From an uncultured Methylocystaceae bacterium (GTDB lineage Bacteria; Pseudomonadota; Alphaproteobacteria; Rhizobiales; Beijerinckiaceae): a stretch of 64,000 bases of DNA. The stretch is taken from the NCBI GenBank assembly GCA_937870755.1, contig CALMZV010000146.1:1-64000 (forward strand). Direction: 5' to 3'. How positions within the stretch are numbered: position 1 is the stretch's first letter; every line of letters begins with the position of its first letter. Below the pieces are notes generated by a model that was given only the letters and a program-made list of their open reading frames with translations, was not told the DNA's origin and searched no databases. Below are positions 36,077-45,364 of the stretch, one piece after another. Made by a program: the position numbers and the translations under genes.

Positions 36077-37068
36077 CAGCGCCGCTCGCGCTCACGTCCG
36101 GCGATCCGGGCGGCGTCGGCCCGGAGATCGCGCTCAACGCGTTCGCGCGGCGTGCGGAGCTCGGTCTTGCTCCGTTCATCGTGTTCGCCGATCCCGCGCT
36201 GATGCGCGCGCGCGCCGCCGCGCTCGGTCTTTGCGTGGATATCGTCGAAAGCGATTGCGCCGCGGCGCACGACATCTTCGCGCGCGCGCTGCCGGTGGCG
36301 CCGCTCGCCGCGCGCGCGACCGGCGCGCCGGGCGCCTCCTCGCCGGCGGACGCGCCCGCGATCGTCGAGTCGATCGAACGCGCGGTCGCCGCCGTGTTCG
36401 CAGGCGAGGCGCGTGCGGTCGTCACCAATCCCATCTCCAAACAGGCGCTCTACGCCGCGGGCTTTCGCCATCCCGGCCATACCGAGTTTCTGGCCGATCT
36501 CGCGCAACGCCATACCGGCGCAGCCGCGCGGCCCGTCATGATGATCTGGTCGCGCGAACTCGCCGTCGTTCCGGCCACGATCCACATTCCGTTGCGCGAT
36601 GTCGCGGGCGCGCTCACACGCGCGCTGCTGGTCGAGACGGGCGAGATCGTCGCGCGCGACCTGCGCGACCGGTTCGGACTGGCGCGGCCGCGCCTCGCGT
36701 TCTCCGGGCTCAATCCGCACGCGGGCGAAGGCGGAACGATCGGGCGCGAGGAGATCGACATCATCGCGCCGGCGGTCGCCGACCTGCGTGCGGCAGGCTT
36801 CGAGGCGGCGGGGCCTTTGTCGGCGGACACGATGTTCCACCCGGCCGCGCGCGCGCGCTACGACGCCGCCATCTGCATGACGCACGACCAGGCGCTGATA
36901 CCGGTCAAGACGCTCGCCTTCGATACGGGCGTCAACGTCACGCTCGGGCTTCCGTTCGTGCGCGCCTCGCCTGACCACGGCACGGCGTTCGATATCGCGG
37001 GCGCGGGTCGCGCCAGTCCGGCGAGCCTTATCGAAGCGCTGCGGCTCGCCGCGCGGCTGACCGCGTGA
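36073..37068 (+). CDS. pdxA: 4-hydroxythreonine-4-phosphate dehydrogenase PdxA
   Basis: 331 residues from a GTG that overlaps the lptD stop (GTGA). [20 protein letters not shown] is the PdxA N-terminus; [20 protein letters not shown] and [12 protein letters not shown] contain the metal and substrate residues. [20 protein letters not shown] and [17 protein letters not shown] complete the family pattern. It catalyses the NAD-dependent step of the DXP-dependent pyridoxal phosphate route. It shares an operon with rsmA (stop/start overlap GTGA), a common arrangement. Confidence 0.96.
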   Translation: MTAPLALTSGDPGGVGPEIALNAFARRAELGLAPFIVFADPALMRARAAALGLCVDIVESDCAAAHDIFARALPVAPLAARATGAPGASSPADAPAIVESIERAVAAVFAGEARAVVTNPISKQALYAAGFRHPGHTEFLADLAQRHTGAAARPVMMIWSRELAVVPATIHIPLRDVAGALTRALLVETGEIVARDLRDRFGLARPRLAFSGLNPHAGEGGTIGREEIDIIAPAVADLRAAGFEAAGPLSADTMFHPAARARYDAAICMTHDQALIPVKTLAFDTGVNVTLGLPFVRASPDHGTAFDIAGAGRASPASLIEALRLAARLTA

Positions 37069-37907
37069 TCGAGGCGCTGCCGCCGCTGCGCGATGTCGTC
37101 GCGCGCCACGGCCTGGCGCCGAAGAAGTCGCTCGGTCAGAACTTCCTGTTCGACCTCAATCTCACCGGTCGTATCGCGCGCGCCGCCGGGCCGCTCGCGG
37201 GCGCGACGGTCATCGAGATCGGCCCCGGTCCGGGCGGGCTGACGCGCGCGCTGCTCTCGGAAGGCGCCGCGCGCGTGGTGGCGGTGGAGCGCGACGAACG
37301 ATGCATCGCCGCGCTCGAGGAGATCGCCGCGCATTATCCGGGGCGGCTGGAGATCGTGGCGGGCGATGCGCTCGCGTTCGATCCGAATGCGCCCGCCCAC
37401 GAGGGGCCGCTGCGCATCTGCGCCAACCTTCCCTACAATATTTCGACCGCGCTGCTGACGCGCTGGCTGGAGACGCCCGGCTGGCCGCCGCAATGGGACC
37501 GGCTGACTCTGATGTTCCAGCGCGAGGTCGCCGAACGCATCGTGGCGACGCCGGCCAACCGCGCCGCCTATGGCCGCCTGTCGGTGCTGTGCGGCTGGCG
37601 CACGCAGGCGCGCATTCTGTTCGATGTTTCGCCGGCGGCGTTCACGCCGCCGCCGAAAGTCGTGTCCTCGGTCGTTGAACTCGTTCCGCGCGCGGCGCCC
37701 CTGCCCTGCGATCTCGCCGCGTTGACGCGCGTGACGCAGGCGGCGTTCGGGCAGCGCCGCAAGATGCTGCGGCAATCCCTGAAAGGATTGGGCGCCGATC
37801 CGCTGGCGCTGCTGGACGCCGCTTCCATTGCGCCGACCGCGCGCGCGGAGGAGATCGACGTCGGGGGTTTCGTGCGGCTGGCGAACGCGCTCGCAGCGTC
37901 GCGCTAG
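37065..37907 (+). CDS. rsmA: 16S rRNA (A1518/A1519) dimethyltransferase RsmA (KsgA)
   Basis: 280 residues from a GTG overlapping the pdxA stop. [27 protein letters not shown] (SAM-binding), [11 protein letters not shown] (motif IV NLPYN) and [12 protein letters not shown] are the KsgA signatures. It dimethylates two adenines in helix 45 of 16S rRNA during 30S maturation. It is the last gene of the lptG-lptD-pdxA-rsmA chain. Confidence 0.97.
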   Translation: MIEALPPLRDVVARHGLAPKKSLGQNFLFDLNLTGRIARAAGPLAGATVIEIGPGPGGLTRALLSEGAARVVAVERDERCIAALEEIAAHYPGRLEIVAGDALAFDPNAPAHEGPLRICANLPYNISTALLTRWLETPGWPPQWDRLTLMFQREVAERIVATPANRAAYGRLSVLCGWRTQARILFDVSPAAFTPPPKVVSSVVELVPRAAPLPCDLAALTRVTQAAFGQRRKMLRQSLKGLGADPLALLDAASIAPTARAEEIDVGGFVRLANALAASR

Positions 37908-37963
37908 ACCTTTCCCGACGCATCATCGTGTCGCAGGGGCTACGCGGCGCGAAGGGAAGATGC

Positions 37964-38662
37964 TCAGGCCGTCTTTTCGGCTAGCAGTAGCGCGACGAAT
38001 GTTTCGATGCCCGATTGCAGGCGCGGACGGCGCAACCGTTCGGCGGCGACGATGGCGATGAGATCGTCGAATGTGCGCTGGATGTCGTCGTTGACCAGCA
38101 CATAATCGTACTGCGCCCAGCGGCGGATTTCGTTGCGCGCGTTATCGAGCCGTCTTGCGATGACTTCGGGCGAATCTTCCGCGCGCCGTTCGAGCCGCGC
38201 GCGCAGCTCCTTCATCGACGGCGGCAGGATGAACACCGACACCACGTCCGCCGGCGCCTTCTCGCGCACCTGCTGGGCGCCCTGATAGTCGATGTCGAAC
38301 AGAACGTCGCCGCCGGCGGCCAGCGTCTCTTCCACGGGGCCGCGCGGGCTACCGTAGAAATTGCCGTGCACCTCCGCCCATTCGAGCAACTCGCCGGCGT
38401 CGCGCAGCCGTTCGAAATCCTTGCGGGCGATGAACTTGTAATGGATGCCGTCCACCTCGCTGGAGCGGCGCGCGCGCGTCGTCACCGAGATCGAGAGTTT
38501 GAGATCGAGCTTCGGCGTCTGCAGCAGCATCCGCGTCAGCGTCGTCTTGCCGGCGCCGGACGGCGAGGACAGGATGAGCATCATGCCGCGGCGGCCGAGC
38601 GCCGGCGTTCCTTCGCGTTCGTTCGCCATGGTCGCGCCGCGGCTTTCCCGGTTATTCGACAT
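37964..38662 (-). CDS. gmk: Guanylate kinase
   Basis: 232 residues from ATG 38662 (RBS AGCAGG), or 221 from ATG 38629, which lacks an RBS but is closer to the family length. The P-loop is [37 protein letters not shown] contains the GMP-binding region, [20 protein letters not shown] the next. It converts GMP to GDP. The ATG at 38662 lies inside the last codons of yicC, an overlap consistent with coupling. Confidence 0.93.
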   Translation of the reverse strand: MSNNRESRGATMANEREGTPALGRRGMMLILSSPSGAGKTTLTRMLLQTPKLDLKLSISVTTRARRSSEVDGIHYKFIARKDFERLRDAGELLEWAEVHGNFYGSPRGPVEETLAAGGDVLFDIDYQGAQQVREKAPADVVSVFILPPSMKELRARLERRAEDSPEVIARRLDNARNEIRRWAQYDYVLVNDDIQRTFDDLIAIVAAERLRRPRLQSGIETFVALLLAEKTA

Positions 38663-39536
38663 TCTGGACCTGCTCGCGAAACTGTTCGATCTCGACCTTC
38701 AGGTCGAGGCCGATGGCGGTCAAATCCGCGTCGTTGGATTTCGCGCACAGCGTATTCGATTCCCGGCCGAACTCCTGCGCCAGAAAATCCATCCGGCGGC
38801 CGACGGCGCCGCCTTCGCCCAGCAGCCTACGCGCGGCCACGGCATGGGCGGCCAGTCGATCCAGCTCCTCGCGCACGTCGGCCTTCGCGGCGATCAGGAT
38901 CGCCTCCTGATGCAGGCGCGCGGGATCAAGCTGCGGCTGCTGCGCCAGCTGGTCGATGGCGCGGGCGAGGCGCGCGCGCACGGCCTCCGGCGCGCGGCCG
39001 GGCGCGGCCTCGGCGGCGCGGGTCAACTGCTCGATGCGGTCGATGCGCTGGCCGAGAATGACGGCGAGCGCGGCGCCCTCCGCGCGACGGGCGGCGACGA
39101 GCCCGTCGAGCGCCACGCCCAGGCCATCCAGCATCGCGCGGTCGCGGGCGGCGGTCGTATCCTCGTCGTCGGGCGCCTCGCCGTAGTCTATCACGCCCTT
39201 GAGCGCGATCAGGCCGTCGAGCGACGCCGGGCGCAGATTGGCGTTGAGGGGCGTTTGCGCCAGTTCGGCGACCAGCGAGTCGAGCAGCGGCCGGTTGATG
39301 CGCGCCTGCGTGGCGGCGGCGTCGCGCTGCGCAGTCAGGGTCGCCGAGCAGGCGCCGCGCCTCAGCCTGGCGGCGATCGCAGCGCGGGCGGCGATGTCGA
39401 GCGCATCAAAGCCGGGCGGCGCGCGCAGCCGCAAGTCGAGGCCCTTGGAATTGACGGAGCGGATTTCCCACGCCCATGTCCAGGCGCCGACGCGCCCCTG
39501 CGCGCGGCCAAATCCGGTCATGCTGTGCAACGGCAT
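38652..39536 (-). CDS. yicC: YicC family endoribonuclease
   Basis: 294 residues. [14 protein letters not shown] and the following [20 protein letters not shown] form the YicC N-terminus; [20 protein letters not shown] and [16 protein letters not shown] the conserved C-terminus. E. coli YicC (RnhX-type activity) degrades a small RNA; family function elsewhere is open. Located between mltG and gmk, as in other alphaproteobacteria. Confidence 0.93.
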   Translation of the reverse strand: MPLHSMTGFGRAQGRVGAWTWAWEIRSVNSKGLDLRLRAPPGFDALDIAARAAIAARLRRGACSATLTAQRDAAATQARINRPLLDSLVAELAQTPLNANLRPASLDGLIALKGVIDYGEAPDDEDTTAARDRAMLDGLGVALDGLVAARRAEGAALAVILGQRIDRIEQLTRAAEAAPGRAPEAVRARLARAIDQLAQQPQLDPARLHQEAILIAAKADVREELDRLAAHAVAARRLLGEGGAVGRRMDFLAQEFGRESNTLCAKSNDADLTAIGLDLKVEIEQFREQVQNVE

Positions 39537-39618
39537 CGGGAACTCGCCAGAATGGGCCGGCGGGCGCCGGCCGCTCCTTCTCGTTCAGGTCGTCGCGCCG
39601 CGCAAGGGCGGCGCGCGG

Positions 39619-41436
39619 CTACCGGTAGGAAAGAACGTTGGCGGGAACGGTCTTGGGACTGTTGAGATCCCATGTCTTGTTGCGCAACGGGTCGAGCGGC
39701 GTGCCTTCCGAAGCGTCGAACGCGCGGGGACGGCGCGGTTCCCCGGCGGGCGGGGCGGCCATGGCGTGTTCCTCGCGCGGGGCGGGTTCGACCGCGGCCT
39801 GAGGCCCGTCGAGCACCGGATTGAGGCCAAGACGACCCGCGCGCGCGCGCTGCTGGGCGAGCGCGCCGGCGGCCACGGGATAGGTTTCGCCCGGGCCGTC
39901 GTCCTGCCCCGCATCGGCGAAATCGAGACCCGGATCGACGCCTTTCACCTTGACGGCGATGTTGTCGAAATCCGGCAGGATGGTCAGTTTCGATCTGGGC
40001 CGGGCGGGGACGGCCGCGTCGGGCGAATCGTCGCCGGCGGCGCCTGCGCGCGCGAGATTCCTCAGTTCCTCGGTCGAGGGCATGACGGGCGCGACGCGGG
40101 CGAGCGCCTCCCTGACCGGCGCGAGCGCGACCGTCCGGTCGATGACGCCGCGGGCCGGTTCGAACGCGCCGAGCGCGCCGAACACCTGTCCGCCGCGGTC
40201 GCTTCGGCGGCCGGGCGCGGGGGTCGCGGCGGCCGGCGCGTCCTCTGCCGGCGCGGCGCGGTCGGCGGCGGGCTGGGCGCCCTTGTCGCGCGCGTCCTTC
40301 TCGATCTGGCGCCAGCGCACGACGTTGCGGTTATGCGCATCGAGCGAATCGGCGAACACGTGGCCGCCCGTGCCGTCGGCCACGAAATACAGTTCCTGCG
40401 TGCGCGATGGATTGGCCACCGCCTCGATCGCCGCGCGGCCGGGGTTGGCGATCGGTCCCGGCGGCAGGCCGTCGATGGCGTAGGTGTTGTAGGGCGTCCA
40501 TTTGGTCACTTCCGACCGCAGGATGCCGCGCCCGAGCGTGCCGCGGCCGCCCACCAGCCCGTAGACGATGGTGGGGTCGGATTGCAGCCGCATGCGCTTC
40601 TGCAGGCGGTTGATGAACACGCCGGCGACTCGCGTGCGCTCGTCCGCCCGGCCCGTCTCCTTCTCGACGATGGAGGCGAGCGTCACCAGTTCGAGCTGCG
40701 ATCGCAGCGGCAGGTCGCCGGACCGTTTCGTCCAGATCTGGTCGACCAGCTTCTTGTGGTCGTTCTGCATCTTGCGGATGAGGTCGGCGCGCGCCATGCC
40801 GCGCGTGACCTTGTAGGTTTCCGGCAGCAGCGTGCCTTCCTTGGGCGGCTCGCGAATTTCACCGGCCAGATACTCGTTCTCGCGCAGGCGCTCGACGATC
40901 TGCTCGCTGGTCAACCCTTCCGGAATCGTCACCGAATGGAGGACCTGACGGCCGTTGACGAGCGTGTCGAGCACTTCACGCATCGTCGCATTTTGTTTGA
41001 ACAAGTACTCGCCGGCCTTGAGTTTTCCGCGCGCCTGCTCGATCAGCAATTCGATATTGAACAAGGTCGGATTGTCGATCACGCCCTCCCTTTCGAGGAT
41101 GGCGATGATCTCCGGCACATCGGTCCCCGGCGCGATATAGACGACCTTGTCGGCTGGCAGCGGACCGGGCTCGCGCAGATGTTTCTGCATCGACACGATG
41201 CCGAAACCCGCCATGACGAAGGCGATCAGCAGGAACGACAGGAAACCGGAAAAGGCCGACAGGCTCCCCTCGCGCCGCTTCTTCTTCGGCGGCGGGGGCG
41301 GCGGTGGCGCGGCCTCCGGCTGGAGCGCCTCGTTGGGGCTTTTCAGGCTGCGGCGGCGCGCGAAAAAACCGCCGCGCGCGGACGGCTGTTCGTTGCGTCC
41401 CGACTCATCGGGGCGCTCGTTCTCGGGCGTGGTCAT
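39619..41436 (-). CDS. mltG: Endolytic murein transglycosylase MltG, with long C-terminal extension
   Basis: 605 residues against about 340-400 usual for MltG. A 56-residue polar head (seven Pro then KKKRR) precedes the TM (FLSFLLIAFVMAGFGIVSM). LysM-like and YceG domains reach about residue 394: TLLPETYKVTRGM, TLASIVEKETGRADERTRVA with catalytic E258, VFINRLQKRMRLQSDPTIVY, YNTYAIDGLPPGPIANPGR. From about 395 to 605 the sequence is Ala/Pro/Arg/Asp-rich, with no recognised domain. It cuts glycan strands in the periplasm to end chain growth. Downstream of fabF on the same strand. Confidence 0.93.
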   Translation of the reverse strand: MTTPENERPDESGRNEQPSARGGFFARRRSLKSPNEALQPEAAPPPPPPPKKKRREGSLSAFSGFLSFLLIAFVMAGFGIVSMQKHLREPGPLPADKVVYIAPGTDVPEIIAILEREGVIDNPTLFNIELLIEQARGKLKAGEYLFKQNATMREVLDTLVNGRQVLHSVTIPEGLTSEQIVERLRENEYLAGEIREPPKEGTLLPETYKVTRGMARADLIRKMQNDHKKLVDQIWTKRSGDLPLRSQLELVTLASIVEKETGRADERTRVAGVFINRLQKRMRLQSDPTIVYGLVGGRGTLGRGILRSEVTKWTPYNTYAIDGLPPGPIANPGRAAIEAVANPSRTQELYFVADGTGGHVFADSLDAHNRNVVRWRQIEKDARDKGAQPAADRAAPAEDAPAAATPAPGRRSDRGGQVFGALGAFEPARGVIDRTVALAPVREALARVAPVMPSTEELRNLARAGAAGDDSPDAAVPARPRSKLTILPDFDNIAVKVKGVDPGLDFADAGQDDGPGETYPVAAGALAQQRARAGRLGLNPVLDGPQAAVEPAPREEHAMAAPPAGEPRRPRAFDASEGTPLDPLRNKTWDLNSPKTVPANVLSYR

Positions 41437-41547
41437 GGCCGGGCAACCCTAACCGCTTTTGTGGCGAAAGATGGATGGGGCGGATCGCCGCCGTTTTCGT
41501 CGCCTGCCTTGCCGGCGAATTCACCGGCGAAATCACCGAATCGCGGA

Positions 41548-42810
41548 TCAGCGGTCATGCCGCGCGAAGATCAGCGAGGCGTTGGTTCCGCCGAAACCGA
41601 ACGAGTTGGACAGCGCGACGTCGATCTTGCGATTGCGCGCCTTCAGCGGCACCAGGTCGATCGCCGTCTCGAACGCGGGATTGTCCAGATTGAGCGTCGG
41701 CGGCGCGACCTGATCTCGCATGGCGAGGATCGAGAAGATCGCTTCGACCGCGCCGGCCGCGCCGAGCAGATGGCCGATCGCCGATTTGGTGGAGGACATG
41801 GACACGCCGCGCGCGGCGTCGCCCAGAAGCCGCTCGACCGCGCCCAGTTCGATTCCGTCGGCCATGGTCGAGGTGCCGTGGGCGTTCACGTAATCGATGT
41901 CGCCGGGTTTCATGCCGGCCCGCTTCAGCGCCGCCGCCATGCAGCGGAACGCGCCGTCGCCGTCCTCGGACGGCGCGGTGATATGGTAGGCGTCGCCCGA
42001 CAGGCCGTAGCCGACGATTTCGGCGTAGATCCTGGCGCCGCGCGCCTGCGCGTGCTCCAGCGATTCGAGCACCAGCGCCCCGGCGCCCTCACCCATCACG
42101 AACCCGTCGCGGTCGCGATCGTAGGGCCGCGAGCCGGCGGACGGCCGATCGTTGAACGAGGTGCAGAGCGCCTTGCAGGCCGCAAACCCGGCGATGCCGA
42201 TGCGGCAAATGGCGGATTCGGCGCCGCCGGCCACCATCACGTCGGCGTCGCCAAGCGCGATGAGGCGCGCCGCATCGCCGATGGCGTGGGCGCCCGACGA
42301 ACAGGCCGTGACGACCGCATGGTTGGGCCCCTTCAGCCCGTGCTCGATCGACACGTAGCCGGACGCCAGATTGATCAGACGGCCGGGAATGAAGAAGGGC
42401 GACACGCGGCGGGGACCGCGCTCCTTCAGCAGGAGCGCGGTGTCGGCGATGCCGGAGAGGCCGCCGATGCCGGCGCCGAACATGACGCCGGTCGAAATCT
42501 GCTGTTCGTAGGTTTCGGGCTTCCAGTTCGCGTCGCGCAGCGCCTGGGTGGAGGCGGCCATCGCATACAGGATGAAATCGTCGACCTTGCGCTGTTCCTT
42601 CGGCTCCATCCACGCATCGGGATTGAAGGAGCCGCCGGCGCCGTCGCCACGCGGAATATAGGCCGCGATCTGGCACGGCAGGTCGGAAGCGTCGAACGTG
42701 TCGATCCGGCGAAAGCCATTCTCGCCGGCGATCAACCGCTTCCAGCTCGCCTCGACGTCGCCGCCCAGAGGCGTGACCATGCCGAGGCCGGTGACGACGA
42801 CCCTGCGCAT
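41548..42810 (-). CDS. fabF: 3-oxoacyl-ACP synthase II (FabF)
   Basis: 420 residues. MRRVVVTGLGMVTPLGGDVE is the start; the catalytic Cys-His-His set is in VTACSSGAHAIGDA, VNAHGTSTMADGIE and KSAIGHLLGAAGAVEA. FGFGGTNASLIFARHD closes the family pattern. It elongates acyl-ACP in type II fatty-acid synthesis. It follows acpP by 22 bp in the fabD-fabG-acpP-fabF order. Confidence 0.97.
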   Translation of the reverse strand: MRRVVVTGLGMVTPLGGDVEASWKRLIAGENGFRRIDTFDASDLPCQIAAYIPRGDGAGGSFNPDAWMEPKEQRKVDDFILYAMAASTQALRDANWKPETYEQQISTGVMFGAGIGGLSGIADTALLLKERGPRRVSPFFIPGRLINLASGYVSIEHGLKGPNHAVVTACSSGAHAIGDAARLIALGDADVMVAGGAESAICRIGIAGFAACKALCTSFNDRPSAGSRPYDRDRDGFVMGEGAGALVLESLEHAQARGARIYAEIVGYGLSGDAYHITAPSEDGDGAFRCMAAALKRAGMKPGDIDYVNAHGTSTMADGIELGAVERLLGDAARGVSMSSTKSAIGHLLGAAGAVEAIFSILAMRDQVAPPTLNLDNPAFETAIDLVPLKARNRKIDVALSNSFGFGGTNASLIFARHDR

Positions 42811-42832
42811 CGGGACCCCGCGTCGCCGCCGC

Positions 42833-43072
42833 TTACGCGGCGGAAGCCTTCTGCAGGAACTTCACCGCGTCGCCGACGGTCTGGATGGTCTCGGCCGCGT
42901 CGTCGGGAATCTCGACGCCGAATTCTTCCTCGAACGCCATGACGAGTTCGACCGTGTCGAGCGAATCGGCGCCCAGATCCTCGATGAAGTTGGCGCCTTC
43001 GACGACCTTGTCAGCTTCCACGCCCAGATGTTCGACAACGATCTTCTTCACGCGCTCGGCGACATCGCTCAT
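42833..43072 (-). CDS. acpP: Acyl carrier protein
   Basis: 79 residues, acidic. The phosphopantetheine site is S37 in [20 protein letters not shown]. It carries growing acyl chains for the Fab enzymes around it. Separated from fabG by 159 bp, so it may have its own promoter. Confidence 0.98.
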   Translation of the reverse strand: MSDVAERVKKIVVEHLGVEADKVVEGANFIEDLGADSLDTVELVMAFEEEFGVEIPDDAAETIQTVGDAVKFLQKASAA

Positions 43073-43231
43073 GTTCTTATCCCCTGATAACCCGTTGAAG
43101 ACGGCGCGTTCGCAGCGAACCGCCGTCGCGTTTTCCCGGCAGGGTCCCCATCGGGATCGCCCTGCCCGAGCATTCCGGCCGAGGCCGATAACACACTTCC
43201 CTTAGCCCCGCCAGAGGCGCGGGCGCGAGCG

Positions 43232-43969
43232 TCAGATCATCGCCATGCCGCCGTTCACGTGCAGCGTCTGGCCGGTGACGTAGCGGGCTTCGGCGCTCGC
43301 AAGATAGACCACGGCCCCCGCCACGTCCGCCCCGTCGCCGAGCCTGCCGGCCGGCACCTGGCCGAGGATGGCTTCCTTCTGCTTTTCGTTCAGGGCGTCC
43401 GTCATCGGGCTTTCGATGAAGCCCGGCGCCACGCAATTGACCGTGATGCCACGCGAGGCGACCTCCGCGGCGAGCGATTTGGACATGCCGATCATGCCGG
43501 CCTTGGAGGCCGCGTAATTGCCCTGCCCCGGATTTCCGGTCACGCCGACGACCGACGTGATCGAGACGATGCGGCCGTAGCGGCGGCGCATCATGTTCTT
43601 GATGGCGGCGCGGGAGAGACGGAACGCGGCTGTCAGATTGACCGCCAGCACCGTGTCCCAATCCTCGTCCTTCATGCGCAGGAACAGGCCGTCGCGCGTG
43701 AGCCCGGCGTTGTTGACCAGAATATCGAGGCCGCCGAGCGCGGCTTCGGCAGCCGGGACCAGACCCTCGACCGCCGCCTTGTCGGAGAGGTCGCACGGGC
43801 AGACGACCGCGTTCTCGCCAAGCTCGCCCGCAAGCGTCGCCAGCGCGGGCACGCGCGTGCCCGACAGCGCCACCTTCGCGCCCTGCCCATGGAGCGCGCG
43901 CGCGATGGCCGCGCCGATGCCGCCCGAGGCGCCCGTCACCAGCGCCGTTTTTCCAGTCAGATCGAACAT
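43232..43969 (-). CDS. fabG: 3-oxoacyl-ACP reductase FabG
   Basis: 245 residues, SDR fold. ALVTGASGGIGAAIARAL binds NADPH; the catalytic Ser-Tyr-Lys are in RIVSITSVVGVTGNPGQGNY and YAASKAGMIGMSKSLA. The start is the ATG at 43969 (MFDLTGKTALVTG); the frame upstream to 44023 is not conserved. Reduces 3-ketoacyl-ACP. Lies between fabD and acpP. Confidence 0.96.
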   Translation of the reverse strand: MFDLTGKTALVTGASGGIGAAIARALHGQGAKVALSGTRVPALATLAGELGENAVVCPCDLSDKAAVEGLVPAAEAALGGLDILVNNAGLTRDGLFLRMKDEDWDTVLAVNLTAAFRLSRAAIKNMMRRRYGRIVSITSVVGVTGNPGQGNYAASKAGMIGMSKSLAAEVASRGITVNCVAPGFIESPMTDALNEKQKEAILGQVPAGRLGDGADVAGAVVYLASAEARYVTGQTLHVNGGMAMI

Positions 43970-43997
43970 TCGAACACTCCTTCCGGCGCGCGGCCGT

Positions 43998-44942
43998 TCA
44001 ACCCTGCCCGTAGGCCTCCACATCGGCCGGGGCGCCGACCGAAAGGCCGCTCGCGCCTTCGGCGATGCGCTTGAGCAGGCCGGTGAGCACCTTGCCGGAC
44101 CCCACCTCCACGAACCGCGTCACCCCCTCGCCCGCCATGAAGGCCACGCATTCGCGCCAGCGCACCGTGCCCGTCACCTGCCGCACGAGCAAATCGCGGA
44201 TTTCATCCGGGTCGATCGCCGGGCGCGCGGTCACGTTGGCGACGACCGGAACCCTGGGCGCGCTCACCTTCGCGTCCGCCAGCGCGGCGCGCATGGCGTC
44301 GGCCGCCGGCTGCATCAGCGCGCAATGGAAGGGCGCGGAAACCGGCAGCAGCATCGCGCGGCGCGCGCCCTTCGGTTTGGCGAGTTCGATCGCCTTTTCG
44401 ACCGCCGCCTTCGCGCCGGAGGCCACCACCTGTCCGCCGCCGTTGTCGTTGGCGATCTGGCAGACGAGGCCCGTCTCCTTCGCCGCCTCCGCCGCCACGG
44501 CGACGCCCGTGTCGTAATCGAGGCCGAGCAGCGCGGCCATGGCTCCTTCGCCGACGGGAACGGCCTGTTGCATCGCCTTGCCGCGAATGCGCAGCAGCCG
44601 CGCGGCGTCGGAAATCGTCAGCGCGCCCGCGCCGGCCAGCGCGGAATATTCGCCGAGCGAATGGCCGGCGACGAATCTGGCGTCGCGCGCCAGATCGAGT
44701 CCCTTTTCGGCCTCCAGCACGCGCAGCGCGGCGAGCGAGACCGCCATGAGGGCGGGCTGGGCGTTGGCGGTCAGCGTCAGGTCGGCTTCCGGCCCCTCGA
44801 ACATCAGCGCGGAGAGTTTTTCGCCAAGCGCGGAATCCACCTCGTCGAACACCGCGCGCGCGGCCGGAAAAGCGTCGGCGAGCGCCTTGCCCATGCCCAC
44901 AGCCTGCGAGCCCTGACCGGGAAATAGAAACGCCGTCGCCAT
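43998..44942 (-). CDS. fabD: Malonyl-CoA:ACP transacylase FabD
   Basis: 314 residues. AFLFPGQGSQAVGMGKALAD is the N-terminal GQGSQ loop; the active serine is in VAGHSLGEYSALAGAG. The second conserved His/Arg region is VSAPFHCALMQPAADAMRAA. It loads malonate on ACP for the first elongation. First gene of the fab block on the minus strand. Confidence 0.97.
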   Translation of the reverse strand: MATAFLFPGQGSQAVGMGKALADAFPAARAVFDEVDSALGEKLSALMFEGPEADLTLTANAQPALMAVSLAALRVLEAEKGLDLARDARFVAGHSLGEYSALAGAGALTISDAARLLRIRGKAMQQAVPVGEGAMAALLGLDYDTGVAVAAEAAKETGLVCQIANDNGGGQVVASGAKAAVEKAIELAKPKGARRAMLLPVSAPFHCALMQPAADAMRAALADAKVSAPRVPVVANVTARPAIDPDEIRDLLVRQVTGTVRWRECVAFMAGEGVTRFVEVGSGKVLTGLLKRIAEGASGLSVGAPADVEAYGQG

Positions 44943-45030
44943 GCCGCCTCCTCGATTGTGCCGGCGTGGTGACGCAGGCGCGGAGCCGAGTCAAGCTTGC
45001 GCGCGCCGGCCGGGCGCGCGACAGTGGCGC

Positions 45031-45354
45031 ATGCCCTTCGTCTGCGACATTCCCGCCGTTCCCACGCTCCAGCATGAAGACGAGAGCGTGCGCATCACGC
45101 GCTGGGATTTCGAACCCGGCGCCGTCACCGGCCTGCACCGGCACGGCTGGCCCTATTTCGTGGTCATGCTGACGGACGGCAATCTGCGAGCGGAGGTGGA
45201 CGGGGTGGTTCAGGACCGGCCGATGACGGCGGGCACGAGCTATGCTCGGCCGGCGGGCGTCGAGCACGACATCCAGAACGGCTCGCCGCACCCGATCGCC
45301 TTCGTCGAGATCGAGGTGAAACGGCCCGATCTGTTGCAGATGGATCCGGCCTGA
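45031..45354 (+). CDS. Cupin-domain protein
   Basis: 107 residues, single cupin. The metal-binding motif 1 is GAVTGLHRHGWPYFVVMLTD and motif 2 is YARPAGVEHDIQNGS. ATG 45031 starts MPFVCDIPAVPTL; the frame is open 90 bases further up without an RBS. A small non-haem metal-binding enzyme or sensor is likely; no substrate can be named. It precedes the CoA-transferase gene by 10 bp. Confidence 0.82.
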   Translation: MPFVCDIPAVPTLQHEDESVRITRWDFEPGAVTGLHRHGWPYFVVMLTDGNLRAEVDGVVQDRPMTAGTSYARPAGVEHDIQNGSPHPIAFVEIEVKRPDLLQMDPA

Positions 45355-45364
45355 ACGAGGCCCC

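Noticed and set aside
39199-42942. Very long open frame (over 1200 codons) on the plus strand
   Set aside because: It runs antisense through yicC, mltG and fabF, which are unmistakable. High GC leaves few stop codons, so long antisense frames are common here. The residues are Arg/Gly/Ala-rich without domains.
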